From DAOTVX01 sp034436015 (lineage in GTDB: Bacteria; Chloroflexota; Anaerolineae; Anaerolineales; Villigracilaceae), in the NCBI GenBank assembly GCA_034436015.1, contig DAOTWG010000029.1:1-41872 (forward strand): a stretch of DNA of 41,872 nucleotides, written 5' to 3'. A model generated the notes under the pieces. It saw only the letters and a program-made list of their open reading frames with translations, made no database searches and had not been told where the DNA came from. How positions within the stretch are numbered: position 1 is the stretch's first letter; every line of letters starts with the position of its first letter. A program made the position numbers and the translations under genes. Below are positions 17,842 to 26,183 of this stretch, piece after piece.

Positions 17842-20337
17842 ATGTACGCGCGCGTTGTGGTCAATGTCCTTGCTTGGAGCGGTGAATTCGACTATGCCAT
17901 CCCGCCAGAGCTGGCAGAAGAAATTCGGCCGGGCTCTCTGGTCACCGTGCCTTTGGGGAAGCAAACCGTGCAAGGTGTGGTGCTCGAACTGCTCGACCGG
18001 CCTTCCGTTCAGGAAACGCGCTCCGTGCTTGCCTTGCTCGACCCGCTGCCCGCGCTGACCCTCGCGCAGCTTGAACTGGCGCGCCGGCTGGCCGATTCCA
18101 CCCTTCAGCCGCTCGCCGCTTTCATCGACCTGATGTTGCCCGCCGGCCTGAGCCAGCACGCCGATACGCTATACCGACTGCGGGAGGAAGGCGCCGCGCG
18201 CCTGACGGCGGACGAGGGCAAAATCGGCGCTCGCCTGTTGACACTGCTACGCGAGCGCGGGGCGCTACGTGGCCGGCAGATTGACCGCCATTTCAAGCAT
18301 GTGGACTGGCGCAAGACGGCACAATTTCTGACGCGTCGCGGCGTGCTCACCACCCAGCCGGTCTTGCCGCCGCCTGCCGTCCGCCCAAAGTATGTTCGCG
18401 CCGCACAACTTGCCGTCCCACCAGAGCAGGCCGAAGCAGCCATGCCAACCCTGGGACGGACCCCGTCCACCCTCCAGCGCCGACAGGCCGCGTTGCGCGT
18501 CCTGATGCGCGAAGCAGACGCCGTGCCTGTCTCCTGGGTCTATGCCGAATCCGGCTGCACGCTCACCGACTTACAGGAACTGGCCGAACATGGCCTCATC
18601 CTTCTGCGTGAGACGGAAATCTGGCGTGATCCGCTTCACCATATTGACGGCAGCGCATTGCCTGGCCGCGAGCCACCACCCTTGACCCAGGAACAGCAAC
18701 AAGTGTGGGAAGCCATTGCCAATGCCTTTACCGCCTCGCACGAACGCAGCGCTCCACTCCGTCCTTTCCTCTTGCAAGGCATCACCGGTTCGGGCAAAAC
18801 CGAAATATACCTGCGCGCGGTGCAGGAATGCTTGCAACGCGGCCAACAGGCCATCATCCTCGTCCCTGAGATCGCTATCACCCCGCAGACCATACGTCGC
18901 TTTCTGGCGCGTTTCCCCGGTCAGGTTGGTCTTCTTCACTCCCGCCTTTCACCCGGCGAACGATACGATACCTGGCGGCGAGCGCGATTGGGGTTGTTAC
19001 AAGTCGTTGTCGGGCCGCGTTCGGCATTGTTTACCCCTTTCCCCAACCCCGGCCTCTTGATTGTCGATGAATGCCACGATGCCTCCTACTACCAAGCGGA
19101 GCCGCCATTTTATCACGCGATCGAAGCGGCGAAAGTGTACGCCCGCCTCTGCAACGCGGTCTGCATTCTGGGTTCCGCTACGCCGACCATCCAGCAACGC
19201 TATGAGGCCGAGGTTGGCAAGAGTATCTGCCTGCAATTGCAACAACGCATCCTCCATGGCCGCGAGTCGCGGCCCGTCGAAGCGAGCGGCTTGCCGCCCG
19301 TCCAGGTTGTAGATATGCGCGAGGAACTGAAGGGCGGCAATCGTCATATCTTCAGCCGCGCTCTGCAGGAAGCCCTGAGCGAAGTGCTGGAGCGGAACGA
19401 ACAGGCCATCCTCTACCTAAACCGGCGCGGCACGGCTACCTACGTGTTCTGCCGCGAGTGCGGTTACGCCGCGAAGTGCCCTTACTGCGATTTACCTCTG
19501 ACCTACCATCTTCCCGGCAAGCATGTGTCTACCGATTCGCCGCGTGCGCAACTGCGCTGCCACGCCTGCGGCTACGCCCGCCAGATGTTCCAGAAGTGCC
19601 CAACTTGCCGTAGTCAGCAGATTCGCCACTACGGCCTGGGCAGCGAGAAAGTAGAGGCGGAGGTCAAGGCGCTCTTCCCAACGGCGCGCACCCTACGCTG
19701 GGACTGGGAAACCACGCGCCAAAAGGAAGCGCACGAAATCATCCTCGGCCATTTTGTCGCCCATCGCGCCGACGTGCTCATCGGGACGCAAATGCTCGCT
19801 AAAGGACTCGATCTGCCGCTCGTGACCCTGGTCGGCGTGGTGTTGGCAGAGGTGGGCCTCAACCTGCCCGACCCATTCGCCGCCGAGCGCGCGTTCAGCC
19901 TGCTGACGCAGGTGGCTGGCCGGGCCGGGCGGTCTGACCGCGGAGGCCAAGTCATCCTGCAAACATTCCAGCCGCAACATTATGTCGTTCAATGCGCCGC
20001 GCGACACGATGTGGACGGATTCTACACGCGCGAGTTGCGGGAGCGACGTCGGCTCGGTTATCCCCCTTTTGCCCATCTCGCGCGCTTGGAATATCGTCAC
20101 ACAGACCCCCACAAAGCCGAGGCCGAAGCGCAACGCATGGCCGACCGAATCCGCACCGAACTCCGCGAACGCCACCTCGCGCTCGATTTAATCGGTCCAG
20201 CGCCATGTTTCTTTGCCCGATTAGGTGGTCAGTATCGCTGGCAAATCGTTTTGCGCGGGGCCGATCCGCTCGCGTTGCTGCGCGGCAAACCATTCCCCTC
20301 CTGGCGCGTAGAGATCGATCCACCCAGCCTCTTGTGA
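17842..20337 (+). CDS. priA: Primosomal protein N' (replication restart helicase PriA)
   Basis: The 831-residue protein has the PriA architecture: an N-terminal 3'-DNA-binding domain starting YARVVVNVLAW, a winged helix, and a superfamily 2 helicase core. Walker A is GITGSGKT with Lys319. The zinc-binding insert has four CxxC-type pairs (CRECGYAAKCPYC and CHACGYARQMFQKCPTC). The helicase end includes IGTQMLAKGLDLP and QVAGRAGRSDRGG. Motif II reads DECH instead of the usual DEEH, a small variation. It reloads the replicative helicase at stalled forks. The gene converges on the M1 peptidase gene with 22 bp between stops. Confidence 0.96.
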   Translation: MYARVVVNVLAWSGEFDYAIPPELAEEIRPGSLVTVPLGKQTVQGVVLELLDRPSVQETRSVLALLDPLPALTLAQLELARRLADSTLQPLAAFIDLMLPAGLSQHADTLYRLREEGAARLTADEGKIGARLLTLLRERGALRGRQIDRHFKHVDWRKTAQFLTRRGVLTTQPVLPPPAVRPKYVRAAQLAVPPEQAEAAMPTLGRTPSTLQRRQAALRVLMREADAVPVSWVYAESGCTLTDLQELAEHGLILLRETEIWRDPLHHIDGSALPGREPPPLTQEQQQVWEAIANAFTASHERSAPLRPFLLQGITGSGKTEIYLRAVQECLQRGQQAIILVPEIAITPQTIRRFLARFPGQVGLLHSRLSPGERYDTWRRARLGLLQVVVGPRSALFTPFPNPGLLIVDECHDASYYQAEPPFYHAIEAAKVYARLCNAVCILGSATPTIQQRYEAEVGKSICLQLQQRILHGRESRPVEASGLPPVQVVDMREELKGGNRHIFSRALQEALSEVLERNEQAILYLNRRGTATYVFCRECGYAAKCPYCDLPLTYHLPGKHVSTDSPRAQLRCHACGYARQMFQKCPTCRSQQIRHYGLGSEKVEAEVKALFPTARTLRWDWETTRQKEAHEIILGHFVAHRADVLIGTQMLAKGLDLPLVTLVGVVLAEVGLNLPDPFAAERAFSLLTQVAGRAGRSDRGGQVILQTFQPQHYVVQCAARHDVDGFYTRELRERRRLGYPPFAHLARLEYRHTDPHKAEAEAQRMADRIRTELRERHLALDLIGPAPCFFARLGGQYRWQIVLRGADPLALLRGKPFPSWRVEIDPPSLL

Positions 20338-20359
20338 AGGCTGAGCGCCACACCATAGT

Positions 20360-21892
20360 TCACGGAGCGTTCCGGAAATACGCCATGACCAGATCCGAAA
20401 AATCAGCGCTGCTGTATTGCCGCGCCAGAGCAAAAAAATCCGCCGCGCTGGCGCGCCGGTAAGCCATCTGGCCGGCGTATGCTTTCAGGAAAGCAAAGAA
20501 TGCTTCCTCCCCCATGCGCTGACGCAAGGCGTGGAGAAAACGCGCCCCCTGTAGATACACCGCATTTGTGTAGGGACGAAATTCACCGCCGTTGTAAATG
20601 TTCGCATCCACCCAACCGGTCGGCTTGAAGGTGTTGACGCGGAAATCCCACCATGCTTCCGCCTGTGAAGGGTAGTTGTCGCTATAGAAGATGTACTCCG
20701 AGTATGTGGAAAGAGCCTCGTCCAACCACGGTTCCATCGCCTGATTGTTCCCTACCAGGCCATACCACCAGTTGTGCGCTGCTTCATGAACGCCGATAGC
20801 AATCAAATTGTTCAGCACGCCGCCATTGTAATCCGTATAGAAACGACGACTGAGGAAAAACAATCCGCTTTGCTCCATGCCGTCCGGACAGATAGCTTCT
20901 ACGATGCTCAAACTGGGATAGGGATAAGGCGCAAACCGCGCGCTATAGGTCGCCAACGCGCGCGCGACCTGATTCAAAACAGCCTCGCCGCCGTTGCTTT
21001 CCGCTTTGAAGTAATAGCTGGTGATCGTCACTCCGGCAGCCGTTGCGGATTTACTCAGAAAATGGGGACTGGCCGAGAACGCAAAGTTGCGCGCTGCCGT
21101 CAGATGGTATCGTCCACCTTCTGCCGGCGCGCTGGCGGCAATCACCAGCGCGGTCATCTCACCCACAGGCTGGATAGTCACTGCAAAATCGGCTACCTCA
21201 TAGATTAAATGCTCGCCGACGGAGGCCGGCTCGTACTTCAACCAGCCCTGCCCCGGCACGTACGGCAGCACGAACGGATACCAATCCACGGCGTTGAGCT
21301 GCCAGTTGTTGTAACCGAAAATCCGGTTGGCGTTGTCCCAGGGCATGGACAGGGTGTAGCGCAGGTGCAGCGCGACCGCCTCGCCCGGCGAGAGAGGCGC
21401 AGGCAGCGACACCTCCAACCAACCGCCCGTCAACGTGTATGTTTTCACTTCCTGCCCGTTTACCAAAAGACTCTTCAAGGAAAAGCACCCCGGCCAGCGA
21501 TTCGGCTCAACGGCCAGCAGCAGGCGGTCGAGCACCTCGCCGGTTTGGTTCGGGTAGGCAATCATCTCTTCGACCGCCAGCGTGTGGGCGGCATAGTCCA
21601 AGGCGACGTTTAAGGTATAACGAGGTCGAGCACCGGTGGCTAAAGTTGGAGGCGGCGTAGCCGTGAGCGTGGGAGCCGGCCTGGTCGTCGTCGGCGAAGG
21701 CTCCTGGACAGGTTGGAACGGCGTCGGCGTGGACGTGGCATCGGCAGCCGCAGTCACCAAGACATACTGCGTGGCGACCAGAGTGGACGCCGTCGGCATG
21801 TTTGTCCAACCGCACGCGGCTAACAGCATAGTCAGCAGGAAGAGAGAAACGATGAGATGGCGGCGAATCCCCCTCACAAACCCCGTTTCCAT
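20360..21892 (-). CDS. M1-family metallopeptidase lipoprotein
   Basis: The 510-residue protein has a signal peptide with lipobox LAAC (Cys27) and a Thr/Pro-rich linker, then an aminopeptidase N-type fold. The zinc site is HEAAHNWW (His369, Glu370, His373) with the third ligand in the downstream LDEALSTYSEY. A PDGMEQSGL segment stands in place of the GxMEN exopeptidase motif. It lacks the long C-terminal helical domain of APN, so it belongs to the short bacterial M1 group. It would cleave peptides outside the membrane. The start at 21892 overlaps the znuB end by 19 bp; a GTG a few codons later (V6, at about 21877) after GGGG is an alternative. Its place at the end of the zinc operon fits its need for zinc. 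Confidence 0.88.
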   Translation of the reverse strand: METGFVRGIRRHLIVSLFLLTMLLAACGWTNMPTASTLVATQYVLVTAAADATSTPTPFQPVQEPSPTTTRPAPTLTATPPPTLATGARPRYTLNVALDYAAHTLAVEEMIAYPNQTGEVLDRLLLAVEPNRWPGCFSLKSLLVNGQEVKTYTLTGGWLEVSLPAPLSPGEAVALHLRYTLSMPWDNANRIFGYNNWQLNAVDWYPFVLPYVPGQGWLKYEPASVGEHLIYEVADFAVTIQPVGEMTALVIAASAPAEGGRYHLTAARNFAFSASPHFLSKSATAAGVTITSYYFKAESNGGEAVLNQVARALATYSARFAPYPYPSLSIVEAICPDGMEQSGLFFLSRRFYTDYNGGVLNNLIAIGVHEAAHNWWYGLVGNNQAMEPWLDEALSTYSEYIFYSDNYPSQAEAWWDFRVNTFKPTGWVDANIYNGGEFRPYTNAVYLQGARFLHALRQRMGEEAFFAFLKAYAGQMAYRRASAADFFALARQYSSADFSDLVMAYFRNAP

Positions 21893-22728
21893 CCGATTTT
21901 CCCTGGGGAACCGAAGAAAAAGGTCAACGCAAAGAACAGCGTCGCCGTCAGCACGATCGCCGCGCCGGAGGCGATGCCCAGGTAGTAGGACGCGTAGAGA
22001 CCGACGACTCCGGAAGCCGCCGCTAAGGCTGCCGCGAGTATCATCATCGGGAGCAGGCGGCGCGTCAGGAGCGAGGCGGCGGCCGCCGGCGTGACCAGCA
22101 TGGCAACCATCAGCGCCACGCCAACCGTTTGCATAGCGACCGCCACCGTCACAGCAATCAGCACCAGCATGAGATTGTGGAAGACTACCACCGGTAAGCG
22201 CAGGGTTTGCGCCAGGACAGGGTCAAAAGAAATCACCAGAAATTCTTTATAAAAAAGGGCAATGACCAAAAGGACGCCAAAACCGAAAATGGCCATCCAA
22301 GCGAGGCTTTGCAAACGGACGCCCAGCACGTCCCCGAAGAGGAAGTGGCTCAAATCCACAGCGTAACTGTGCATGGTTGAGATGAGGGCAATGCCCAGGG
22401 CAAACATGCCGGCAAAGATAATACCGATGGCGGTATCTTCCTTGACTCGCCCGCTACGCGTGATGGCGCCAATGCCGAACGAGGCTGCCACCGCGGTCCC
22501 CAGCGCCCACCAGAAGAGCGGCTCGCGCGCCCCGCCGCCTAGGAGATAGCCCGCCGCCACCCCAGGCAGGACTGTGTGCGCCAGGGCGTCGCCGAAGAAG
22601 GCCATCCCGCGCAGGACAACGTAGGTTCCGACGACGGCGCAGACGATCCCCGTCAACACCGCTGCCGCCAAACCGCGCAGCATGAACCCATAGCGGAGGG
22701 GTTCGAGCAGCCAATCAAGGATGGACAT
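21874..22728 (-). CDS. znuB: Zinc/manganese ABC transporter permease
   Basis: The 284-residue protein is an ABC-3 family permease with about eight membrane segments. Family marks include LRYGFMLRGLAAAVL near the N-terminus, GMAFFGDALAHTVLPGVAAGYL, FLFGDVLGV, and VAVAMQTVGVALMVAMLVTPAAAA. It would carry Zn(II), Mn(II) or Fe(II) across the membrane. The start at 22728 follows a GGGAG site and overlaps the znuC end by 14 bp; the longer in-frame start would add about 40 residues of unrelated sequence read from within znuC. Metal choice cannot be fixed from the permease; the company of a Fur/Zur-type regulator and a His-rich binding protein favours zinc. Confidence 0.92.
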   Translation of the reverse strand: MSILDWLLEPLRYGFMLRGLAAAVLTGIVCAVVGTYVVLRGMAFFGDALAHTVLPGVAAGYLLGGGAREPLFWWALGTAVAASFGIGAITRSGRVKEDTAIGIIFAGMFALGIALISTMHSYAVDLSHFLFGDVLGVRLQSLAWMAIFGFGVLLVIALFYKEFLVISFDPVLAQTLRLPVVVFHNLMLVLIAVTVAVAMQTVGVALMVAMLVTPAAAASLLTRRLLPMMILAAALAAASGVVGLYASYYLGIASGAAIVLTATLFFALTFFFGSPGKIGWKRGL

Positions 22729-23515
22729 ACTCGTCTCCCTCGCAGCAGGTATCGGCGATGAATAGACCATCCGGCAAGGCCAGGCGGCTGCCATAAGCAC
22801 GCGCCAGGTTGCCGGCCTGCAAAACCTGCTCCGGCAGGCCAAAGGCAATCAGCCGGCGGTTGAGCAGCAGGATGCGGTCGAAGTGACGGGCAGCCTGCTC
22901 GAGGTCATGCGTGGCCACCAGCAGGGTCACGCCACGTTGCTGGAGATCCGCCAGCAGAGAAAGCAGACTCTCCTGAGTTGGCGAGTCCATGCCGGTCAGC
23001 GGTTCATCCAGCAACATCAATTCGGCTTCCTGCGCCAAGGCGCGGGCGAGGAACATACGTTGCTGCTGCCCAACGGAGAGTTCAGCGATCTGACGCTTCG
23101 CCAGGTCGGCGATGCCAACCGTCTCTAGCGCGGCGCGAACCACATCCCAATCGCCTCGTTTTGGCCGGTGGAATAGCCCCAGTTTGGCAATCCGCCCCAT
23201 CATGACCACATCCGCCACCGAGACGGGGAAATGCCAGTCCACGTTACTGCGCTGCGGGACATAGCCGATACAGCCATGCCTCCCAGGCCCCGAGCCATAA
23301 ACGGTTACCTCACCCTCCGTCGGTCGCAGCAGGCCGGCTATAATCTTGAACAACGTGCTCTTGCCGGCGCCGTTGGGACCAACGACGGCCACCCGCTCGC
23401 CGGCGTGCAGATGAAAGGAGACATTCTCCAGAGCGGCGACCCGATCATAGCGCAGAGAAACGCGGGCAAGATTCAAGATTGGCTGGTCAGGTTGGTGAGG
23501 GACGTGAGAATACAC
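22715..23515 (-). CDS. znuC: Zinc/manganese ABC transporter ATP-binding protein
   Basis: The 266-residue ATPase has Walker A GPNGAGKST, Q-loop YVPQRSNVDWHFPVSV, signature LSVGQQQR, Walker B LMLLDEP and the switch His in ATHDLE. The Q-loop neighbourhood and VADVVMMGR are typical of metal-ion uptake ATPases of the MntB/TroB/ZnuC group. The signature has SVGQQ where SGGQQ is usual, a common variation here. The start is a GTG at 23515 with no good ribosome site; coupling to znuA, 34 bp upstream, is likely. It energises the ZnuB channel. Confidence 0.92.
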   Translation of the reverse strand: MYSHVPHQPDQPILNLARVSLRYDRVAALENVSFHLHAGERVAVVGPNGAGKSTLFKIIAGLLRPTEGEVTVYGSGPGRHGCIGYVPQRSNVDWHFPVSVADVVMMGRIAKLGLFHRPKRGDWDVVRAALETVGIADLAKRQIAELSVGQQQRMFLARALAQEAELMLLDEPLTGMDSPTQESLLSLLADLQQRGVTLLVATHDLEQAARHFDRILLLNRRLIAFGLPEQVLQAGNLARAYGSRLALPDGLFIADTCCEGDEYVHP

Positions 23516-23549
23516 AGGCGTGAGTTTCGAAATCGAAGGATTGGTTGGC

Positions 23550-24476
23550 CTACTTCAGCGCCTCGACAATTGCGGTTACATTATAGCGCATAAACTCCAG
23601 GTAGGTTGGAACCGGGCCGGCGGCGTCGGTCAGCGAGCCGTGGTAGAGTGGGACAAGCTTCACGCCGGTGTCGTGAGCAACCTGCTGAGCTAGATTCTGA
23701 TTGACCTCCACGCCCACGAAGACGGCCTTTACGCCATAGGAGCGAATCCGTTTCTGGAGAACCGCCAGCTCGTGCGCCGAAGGCGAAGCGCCCGTGCTGA
23801 ACGAGCCGGCGATCGTCCCGATCTGGGTAAAACCGTACTCGTCAGCAAAATACCCAAGAACAGCATGGTCGGCTACCAGATAGCGGTTCTCCGCCGGCAC
23901 CTGCGCTACCTGTTGACGAATCCAGCCGTCGAGGGCGCGCAGTTCCGAGGCGTAGGCTGCGGCGTTCGCCCGGTACGCGGGGTCATGTTGTGGATCGGCC
24001 TCGACCAGCGCAGCGGTGATATTCGCCACCCAGACAAGGACGTTATTCGGGTCCATCCAGGTATGCGGATCGCCGCTTTCGTGATGGTTCTCTTCCCCTT
24101 CGTCCTCTCCCGCGAAGGGAAGGAGTTCGATCCCTGCAGAAACCTCGACGAGTTTATCCATCGCTCCCGCGCTTTCCAAGAGCGGTTCGAGAAACTCCTC
24201 CAGCCCGGCGCCGTTGGCGAAGACAATCTGCGCCTCGACGATAGCAGCGACGTCTTGCGGACGCGGCTTGAAGGTGTGCGGGTCCGCGCCGAAGGGCAGG
24301 AGCGTCATTACCTGGACGTAGTCGCCGCCAACCCGACGCACCACATCCGCGACAATCGAGGTCGTGGCCAGGACTTGGAGCCTATCGTCGCCTGCCGAGG
24401 GTCTTCCGCTCGCGCAGGACGAAAGCAGCTGAAGAACGATAAGCGACAGCGAAAGAAGGGGCGGTTTGGTTCTCAC
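23550..24476 (-). CDS. znuA: Zinc/manganese ABC transporter substrate-binding lipoprotein
   Basis: The 308-residue protein is a cluster A-I metal-binding lipoprotein. A signal peptide ends in LSSC. The first metal His is in GADPHTFKP, the second in DPHTWMDP, the third in VADHAVLGYF, and an Asp/Glu ligand is expected in the C-terminal lobe. An acidic, His-containing loop (EDEGEENHHESGDPH) precedes the second ligand, as in zinc-specific ZnuA. The GTG at 24476 is taken as start since AAGGAG lies 6 nt upstream; the in-frame ATGs up to 24563 lack a signal peptide pattern. It captures the metal outside the membrane and hands it to ZnuB. Confidence 0.9.
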   Translation of the reverse strand: MRTKPPLLSLSLIVLQLLSSCASGRPSAGDDRLQVLATTSIVADVVRRVGGDYVQVMTLLPFGADPHTFKPRPQDVAAIVEAQIVFANGAGLEEFLEPLLESAGAMDKLVEVSAGIELLPFAGEDEGEENHHESGDPHTWMDPNNVLVWVANITAALVEADPQHDPAYRANAAAYASELRALDGWIRQQVAQVPAENRYLVADHAVLGYFADEYGFTQIGTIAGSFSTGASPSAHELAVLQKRIRSYGVKAVFVGVEVNQNLAQQVAHDTGVKLVPLYHGSLTDAAGPVPTYLEFMRYNVTAIVEALK

Positions 24477-24563
24477 GAGTTCTCCTTCATGAAATGGATA
24501 TTCTTTTTCAAGAAAACAAGTATTGTCAGAAGTCGGATTGACCATCCGACCCACAGCTAGCAT

Positions 24564-24757
24564 TCAACCTAGTTCAGGGAACTTGCCGTGGAAAATTGTC
24601 GAGCCGATAGCGAGAACCAACAAGGCCAACGCCGTCAACATGGCAAACGGGCGAAACCGCTGCGGCGGCAGGCATCTCTTCCGCCGCGACTTGCGTTGCC
24701 GGTTGTCAAGCGCCACCCCAGCCGCGGCGGCGGGGTGGCGACACAGAACATGCACAT
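24564..24757 (-). pseudogene. Frameshifted small membrane protein (MCMFC N-terminus, one TM helix)
   Basis: An ATG at 24757 follows GGAGGT and opens a frame beginning MCMFCVATPPP. That frame then continues as Arg/Gly-rich sequence and stops early. The neighbouring frame reads AAAAGVALDNRQRKSRR, then a clear membrane helix (AMLTALALLVLAIGSTIF) and HGKFPELG before a stop at 24564. Joining the two frames in the C/G-rich stretch just after the VAT codons (about 24730-24738) gives one sensible protein of about 64 residues: two N-terminal Cys, an Ala-rich stretch, a basic linker and a C-terminal helix. It lies between the regulator gene and znuA, so a zinc-linked role is possible. It may be a pseudogene, a sequencing error or a recoded gene. 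Confidence 0.5.
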
Positions 24758-24843
24758 ACAACCTCCATAGGACAATCTTTCAGAGTTGCCGTAACAGAAA
24801 ACCCTTGCCAGGACTGCCCGTCCAGGCGATCGCGACAGACAGG

Positions 24844-25272
24844 CTAAAAGTCCGTTCTACAGGCTTGGCATAGGCCGAAGAGCTGCAGCCAATGTGATCT
24901 GATTTCGAAGCCGGCCTGGTCTGCAATGTGAGCAAACAACGATTGCCAATCCTCTCCTTCGAAAAACAACACCGCCCGCCCACAACGTTCACAGAGCAAA
25001 AGGTGATGGTGACCATCTCCGGCCCGCAGAAACGCCTGACAGCCTTGCACATGATGGACGCGTTGAATCAACCCCAACGATTCGAGTTTCTCCAACGTTC
25101 GATAAACTGTGACCAATCCCAGCCGCGGATCGCGCCTGCGAGCCGCGACGTAGACTTCAACCGGAGTCAGCGCGCGAGAGGAGGAGGATAACGCCTCCAC
25201 AACGGCACGGCGCGCCGCCGTCAAGCGATAACCGGCCTGCTGCAATTGCGCTAACCAACCTTCTCCACGCAT
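24844..25272 (-). CDS. zur: Fur-family metalloregulator, probably Zur
   Basis: The 142-residue protein has the Fur fold: a winged helix (LQQAGYRLTAARRAVVEAL; DPRLGLVTVYRTLEKLESLGLI), then HHVQGCQAF and DGHHHLLLCERCGRAV with the first structural Cys pair. A C-terminal CQAC pair completes the zinc site. The neighbouring znuACB genes make zinc the likely signal, although Fur or Mur cannot be excluded. It has a purine-rich GAGGAAGAAGG leading into the ATG at 25272. A perfect 19-bp palindrome overlaps its promoter. It heads the minus-strand operon. Confidence 0.88.
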   Translation of the reverse strand: MRGEGWLAQLQQAGYRLTAARRAVVEALSSSSRALTPVEVYVAARRRDPRLGLVTVYRTLEKLESLGLIQRVHHVQGCQAFLRAGDGHHHLLLCERCGRAVLFFEGEDWQSLFAHIADQAGFEIRSHWLQLFGLCQACRTDF

Positions 25273-25286
25273 CCTTCTTCCTCACA

Positions 25287-25309
25287 ATTGAAAATCGTTT
25301 TCAATTATA
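25287..25309 (-). promoter_or_regulatory. Fur/Zur operator over the -10 box of the regulator gene
   Basis: ATTGAAAATCGTTTTCAAT at 25287-25305 is a perfect inverted repeat of 8-3-8 bases, close in form to Fur-family boxes. A TATAAT on the minus strand (25304-25309) touches its upstream edge, so binding would cover the start of transcription. No convincing -35 lies 16-18 bp upstream. Confidence 0.75.
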
Positions 25310-25459
25310 ACCTATAACATCGAGGACACGGCCTACAACGTTGCAGAAACCGTTCCCTACGAAGCAAGATTCAACCTTACGGAAATTCACCTCCGGGAAT
25401 TGGCGCTCCTTCTCCCCCCGAAGTACGGTGTGCACGCAAGAGTTGCCGGCGATATGGCC

Positions 25460-25484
25460 CTGTAGAAGTTGTCCTACAGTTTTT
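25460..25484 (+). other. Hairpin with T-run between the DUF4230 and regulator genes
   Basis: CTGTAG (25460-25465) pairs with CTACAG (25474-25479), loop of 8, followed by TTTTT on the plus strand. Both flanking genes are on the minus strand, so as a terminator it points the wrong way. It may be a short dispersed repeat; a related hairpin lies near 34927. Confidence 0.35.
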
Positions 25485-25490
25485 GCACCT

Positions 25491-26165
25491 TTAAGGCGCA
25501 GCCGGAACGAAAATGACTTCTGGATAGCCCAGACTGCGGAACAGACGCGAGAGATAGTTTTCGGCGTTGACCCGCGCCAGCTCCAAGATGCCATCCTCCA
25601 GCGCGGCCTTGTAGATTTCCTGTTCCGCTGTCTGACGGGCAGCCGTTTCCAGATTGGGATCACCATGCGTGAACAAACCGGTTTCGCGGTCATAAACATA
25701 GGAACGTTCGTTATCCAGCGTGGCCAGGAAAACCTCTGCCGGCGGCAGGCGCACGTACAAGACGTTGCCTCGCACCCAAAGGTCATCCGGCTGCAGCTTC
25801 CCCATGTCCACGCCCGCTATGACCACCCCATGCGCAACGAACAACAGGCGATCACCGAAGAGCACGCCTAGTGTTCCCTGGTTGGTTTCGGCGGTAATCA
25901 CTTTTTCCACGCTGTAGTGGATGGTTTCCAGACGCGCCAGTGTACGCACCTCGTGGATGATGGTTATCGGGTCCGGCAGGATGGTAGGAGTTGGGTGAAG
26001 CAGCGCATATACCTGCGTCTGGAGAGCCTGATTGCTCTGCTCCAATCGGCGGACAGGAGACAGTGCGCGATCCACCATGCCTATCAAGGAGGAAAACGCC
26101 AGCCATAGACTTGCTAGGATGAGCAGAATCAGGAATACACGAAGAAGAATCTTAGTGGTGGTCAT
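25491..26165 (-). CDS. DUF4230 family membrane-anchored protein
   Basis: The 224-residue protein has one N-terminal membrane helix (about 6-30), a coiled-coil-like stretch (VRRLEQSNQALQTQVYALL), and a DUF4230 domain. That domain reads EVRTLARLETIHYSVEKVITAE, then LLFVAHGVVIAGVDMGKL and LYVRLPPAEVF, and ends in a helix-rich segment. The family is common in Chloroflexi and Firmicutes; its function is unknown, probably extracytoplasmic. The ATG at 26165 is 6 nt after TACAAT, so the gene looks leaderless. It stands alone upstream of the zinc operon. Confidence 0.82.
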   Translation of the reverse strand: MTTTKILLRVFLILLILASLWLAFSSLIGMVDRALSPVRRLEQSNQALQTQVYALLHPTPTILPDPITIIHEVRTLARLETIHYSVEKVITAETNQGTLGVLFGDRLLFVAHGVVIAGVDMGKLQPDDLWVRGNVLYVRLPPAEVFLATLDNERSYVYDRETGLFTHGDPNLETAARQTAEQEIYKAALEDGILELARVNAENYLSRLFRSLGYPEVIFVPAAP

Positions 26166-26171
26166 ACTTCT

Positions 26172-26177
26172 ATTGTA
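26172..26177 (-). promoter_or_regulatory. Extended -10 box of the DUF4230 gene (leaderless)
   Basis: TGCTACAAT on the minus strand carries the extended -10 TG motif; the TACAAT ends 6 nt before the ATG. No clear -35 is visible. Confidence 0.5.
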
Positions 26178-26183
26178 GCACAC

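Noticed and set aside
25460..25484. Terminator for the DUF4230 gene
   Set aside because: The T-run is on the plus strand while the gene is on the minus strand, so it cannot terminate that transcript in the usual way.
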